Assembly (NCBI GenBank): GCA_033557465.1
Contig: CM066041.1
Span: forward strand, 159,935,532 to 159,999,531
Length of the DNA stretch: 64,000 nt
Reading direction: 5' to 3'
Source: Ichthyophis bannanicus
Taxonomy: Eukaryota > Chordata > Amphibia > Gymnophiona > Ichthyophiidae
Shown here: piece by piece, positions 62,574 to 64,000 of the stretch
Position numbering within the stretch: position 1 is the first letter of the stretch
How the letters are laid out: each line of letters begins with the position of its first letter
The notes under the pieces: generated by a model
Told to the model about the DNA's origin: nothing
The model's database searches: none
Seen by the model: the letters and a program-made list of their open reading frames with translations, nothing else
Position numbers and translations under genes: made by a program

Positions 62574-64000
62574 ATCTGGTTCTCTTGTAGAAAGGTTTTT
62601 TGAAAGATTTTTTCTTGGCAGGGGTAGGAGGTAGACTTAGAAAGTCTATCTAAAGCAGCATTTTCTGCATCCATTTGAGTGGCTTTGATTTGCCACTCTT
62701 TACCAAACAGATTCTCCCCTGTACAGGGCAAATTTCCCAACCCATCCTGGACCCAGGGTCCTAGGTCAGAGGCCTGGAGCCAAGCAATTCTACGAGCCGC
62801 TATGGCAATACCTGAGGCTCTGCTAGCACCCTCAAAGGAGTCAAAGGCTGCTCTGTTGGAGAACTTTGAAATATCCTGGGTATGCTTTAGCAAAAGAAGG
62901 AACTCCTCCTTTCTATCCTCTGGGATAAAGGGGAGAAAATGGCGGATTTTTAATGCAATTTCCTTCAGAAACATGCCCATATAGAGGCTGTATGAGTTGA
63001 TTCTGCCAATAAGCATACTTGCTTGGAAGATTTTTCTTCCAAAAGCATCCAGAGTCCTACATTCTCTTCCTGGGGGAGTAGAAGAGTGTCTTTTAGTACT
63101 CTTGATCCTTTTCATAGCTGACTGCACCACGATGGAGTGGTGAGGGAGCTGAGTTTTTTGAAACCCAGGAGAAGGGGGGACACGATACATGGTGTCCAGA
63201 CGACGAGAATGTGGAGATAGGGTGAGAGGAGTCTCCCATAAGTCCATCATGTGTTCTTGAAGAATTTCATGGATGGGCAAGGTGACTGCCTCTTTGGGAA
63301 CCTTAGAGTATCCTAAAATGTCTAACTTTTTTGCTCTAGGTTCTTTTTCAGAGGATACAGAAATAGAAAGACCTTTAGCTACTTCAATGATGAAGTCTTG
63401 AAAGGATAAATCCTCTGGAGGAGACATTCTCCTCTTTGGAGAAGAGGGCTCCTCAGGTAGAGTAAGAGATACTTCAGCAGAGTCATCTGATGAATCAGAA
63501 TCATCAGAAGACTCAAAGTATCGTCTGTTTGCTTCCAGGGATCGATAAGCGTATCGACCGGTATCGACATCGGGGGTACCCGGAACCGGATCGGTATCAG
63601 GAAAAACCCCGGAACCGGAATCGGTATCCTGGTCGATGTGGATGGCCTGGGTACCGGTATCGGTTGTGGTACCGGAACCGGAGTCGGTACCGCAGGGTGC
63701 GGTACCGAGGGCGTCGCAGCCTTAATGAAAGCCAAAATGGCCTGCTGCATGGATTGAACTGTATGATCCATGGACGCCACAACTGTCTGGATGTCGGTAC
63801 CGGATGATTGAGCTGGTACCCCAGAACAGTCTAACAGGTGATCGGTCGAGGCCGTGCCATCGATGTCAACCTGTAACCCCATAGGAGGAGCTTTGGAAGC
63901 CGGAGCTTCCTGCCGGGGTTGTTTGGCTGGGGCAGGGTCCTCAGGGTCAAGCCCAGGGGTATCTCGATACTTAGAGGGAGATTTGCCCTTTGAGGACCTG
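62525..64000 (-). pseudogene. Element H gag, partial
   Basis: The LAP2alpha-like half (63427-62525) is well kept: SPPEDLSFQDFIIEVAKGLS, YRVPPSPGFQKTQLPHHSIV, ARRIAWLQASDLGPW and PCTGENLFGKEW. The last 35 residues are out of frame compared with D (indel near 62625). Upstream (63882-63379) is the Pro/Val-rich GGTACC-repeat region, in a second frame. The N-terminal zinc knuckle is outside the window. Confidence 0.85.

Larger units (their letters stand above)
59058..64000 (-). mobile_element. DIRS element H, cut by window edge
   Basis: It is a close relative of D. The left terminal repeat carries an exact GTCGGTACCGAC palindrome, and the complementary region is at 59321-59418. Recombinase, RT-RNase H and most of gag are in view; the gag start and right end are beyond the window. 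Frameshifts in pol and gag indicate an inactive copy, but it keeps PYLDD and the RNase H catalytic blocks that D or A have lost. Confidence 0.93.

Overview
The window reads as non-coding vertebrate DNA from a large, repeat-rich genome. An amphibian, possibly a caecilian, is my best guess. The reasons are several DIRS-type tyrosine-recombinase retrotransposons, Penelope-like elements, CR1, L2 and L1 LINEs, CORE-like SINEs and short hAT transposons, with only two short host exons. The organism is inferred from repeat content and was not established by a search.

Host gene: two exons on the minus strand (15573-15646 and 14419-14929) have matching splice sites and join in phase. They encode the segment of ASPSCR1 (TUG/UBXN9) that leads through a GLTGG-x-R-FVMK stretch to a conserved PF-GQRLGG / SSPGGPSKPKK block. 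Much or all of the window is therefore probably ASPSCR1 intron. Every DIRS element that could be oriented, and the CR1, lies on the same strand as this gene.

Layout: 1-8190 holds an inverted pair of Penelope-like ends, the right one with a hammerhead-ribozyme-like core, split by DIRS element A (751-7286), which itself carries an L2 fragment. DIRS element B (8986-14235) keeps a long gag but has a decayed pol. After the host exons come a DIRS fragment C (16825-17393) and an almost complete CR1 (17394 to about 21760). Next are rearranged pieces of a second DIRS family with a hAT MITE inside, then a complete member of that family, F (23106-29279). A Penelope-like element (about 29385-36890) contains two hAT insertions and an ORF1-only L1; an L1 3' fragment follows. 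DIRS element G (38276-58459) is about 20 kb long because elements E (41157-48129) and D (49580-55195), LINE pieces and SINEs inserted into it. Element H (59058 to the window end) is a near relative of D.

How the parts work: the DIRS elements share one plan (sense = minus strand): gag with a zinc-finger-like N-terminus and a LAP2alpha-like domain, then RT-RNase H, then a tyrosine recombinase, inverted terminal repeats, and an internal complementary region that joins the complements of both ends. E and D sit in G with no target duplication, and G's reading frames rejoin exactly across both gaps. D is the best preserved; its gag, a single TGA and the recombinase lie in one frame that stays open across the whole RT-RNase H region, but its RT active site is mutated. 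No element looks fully competent.
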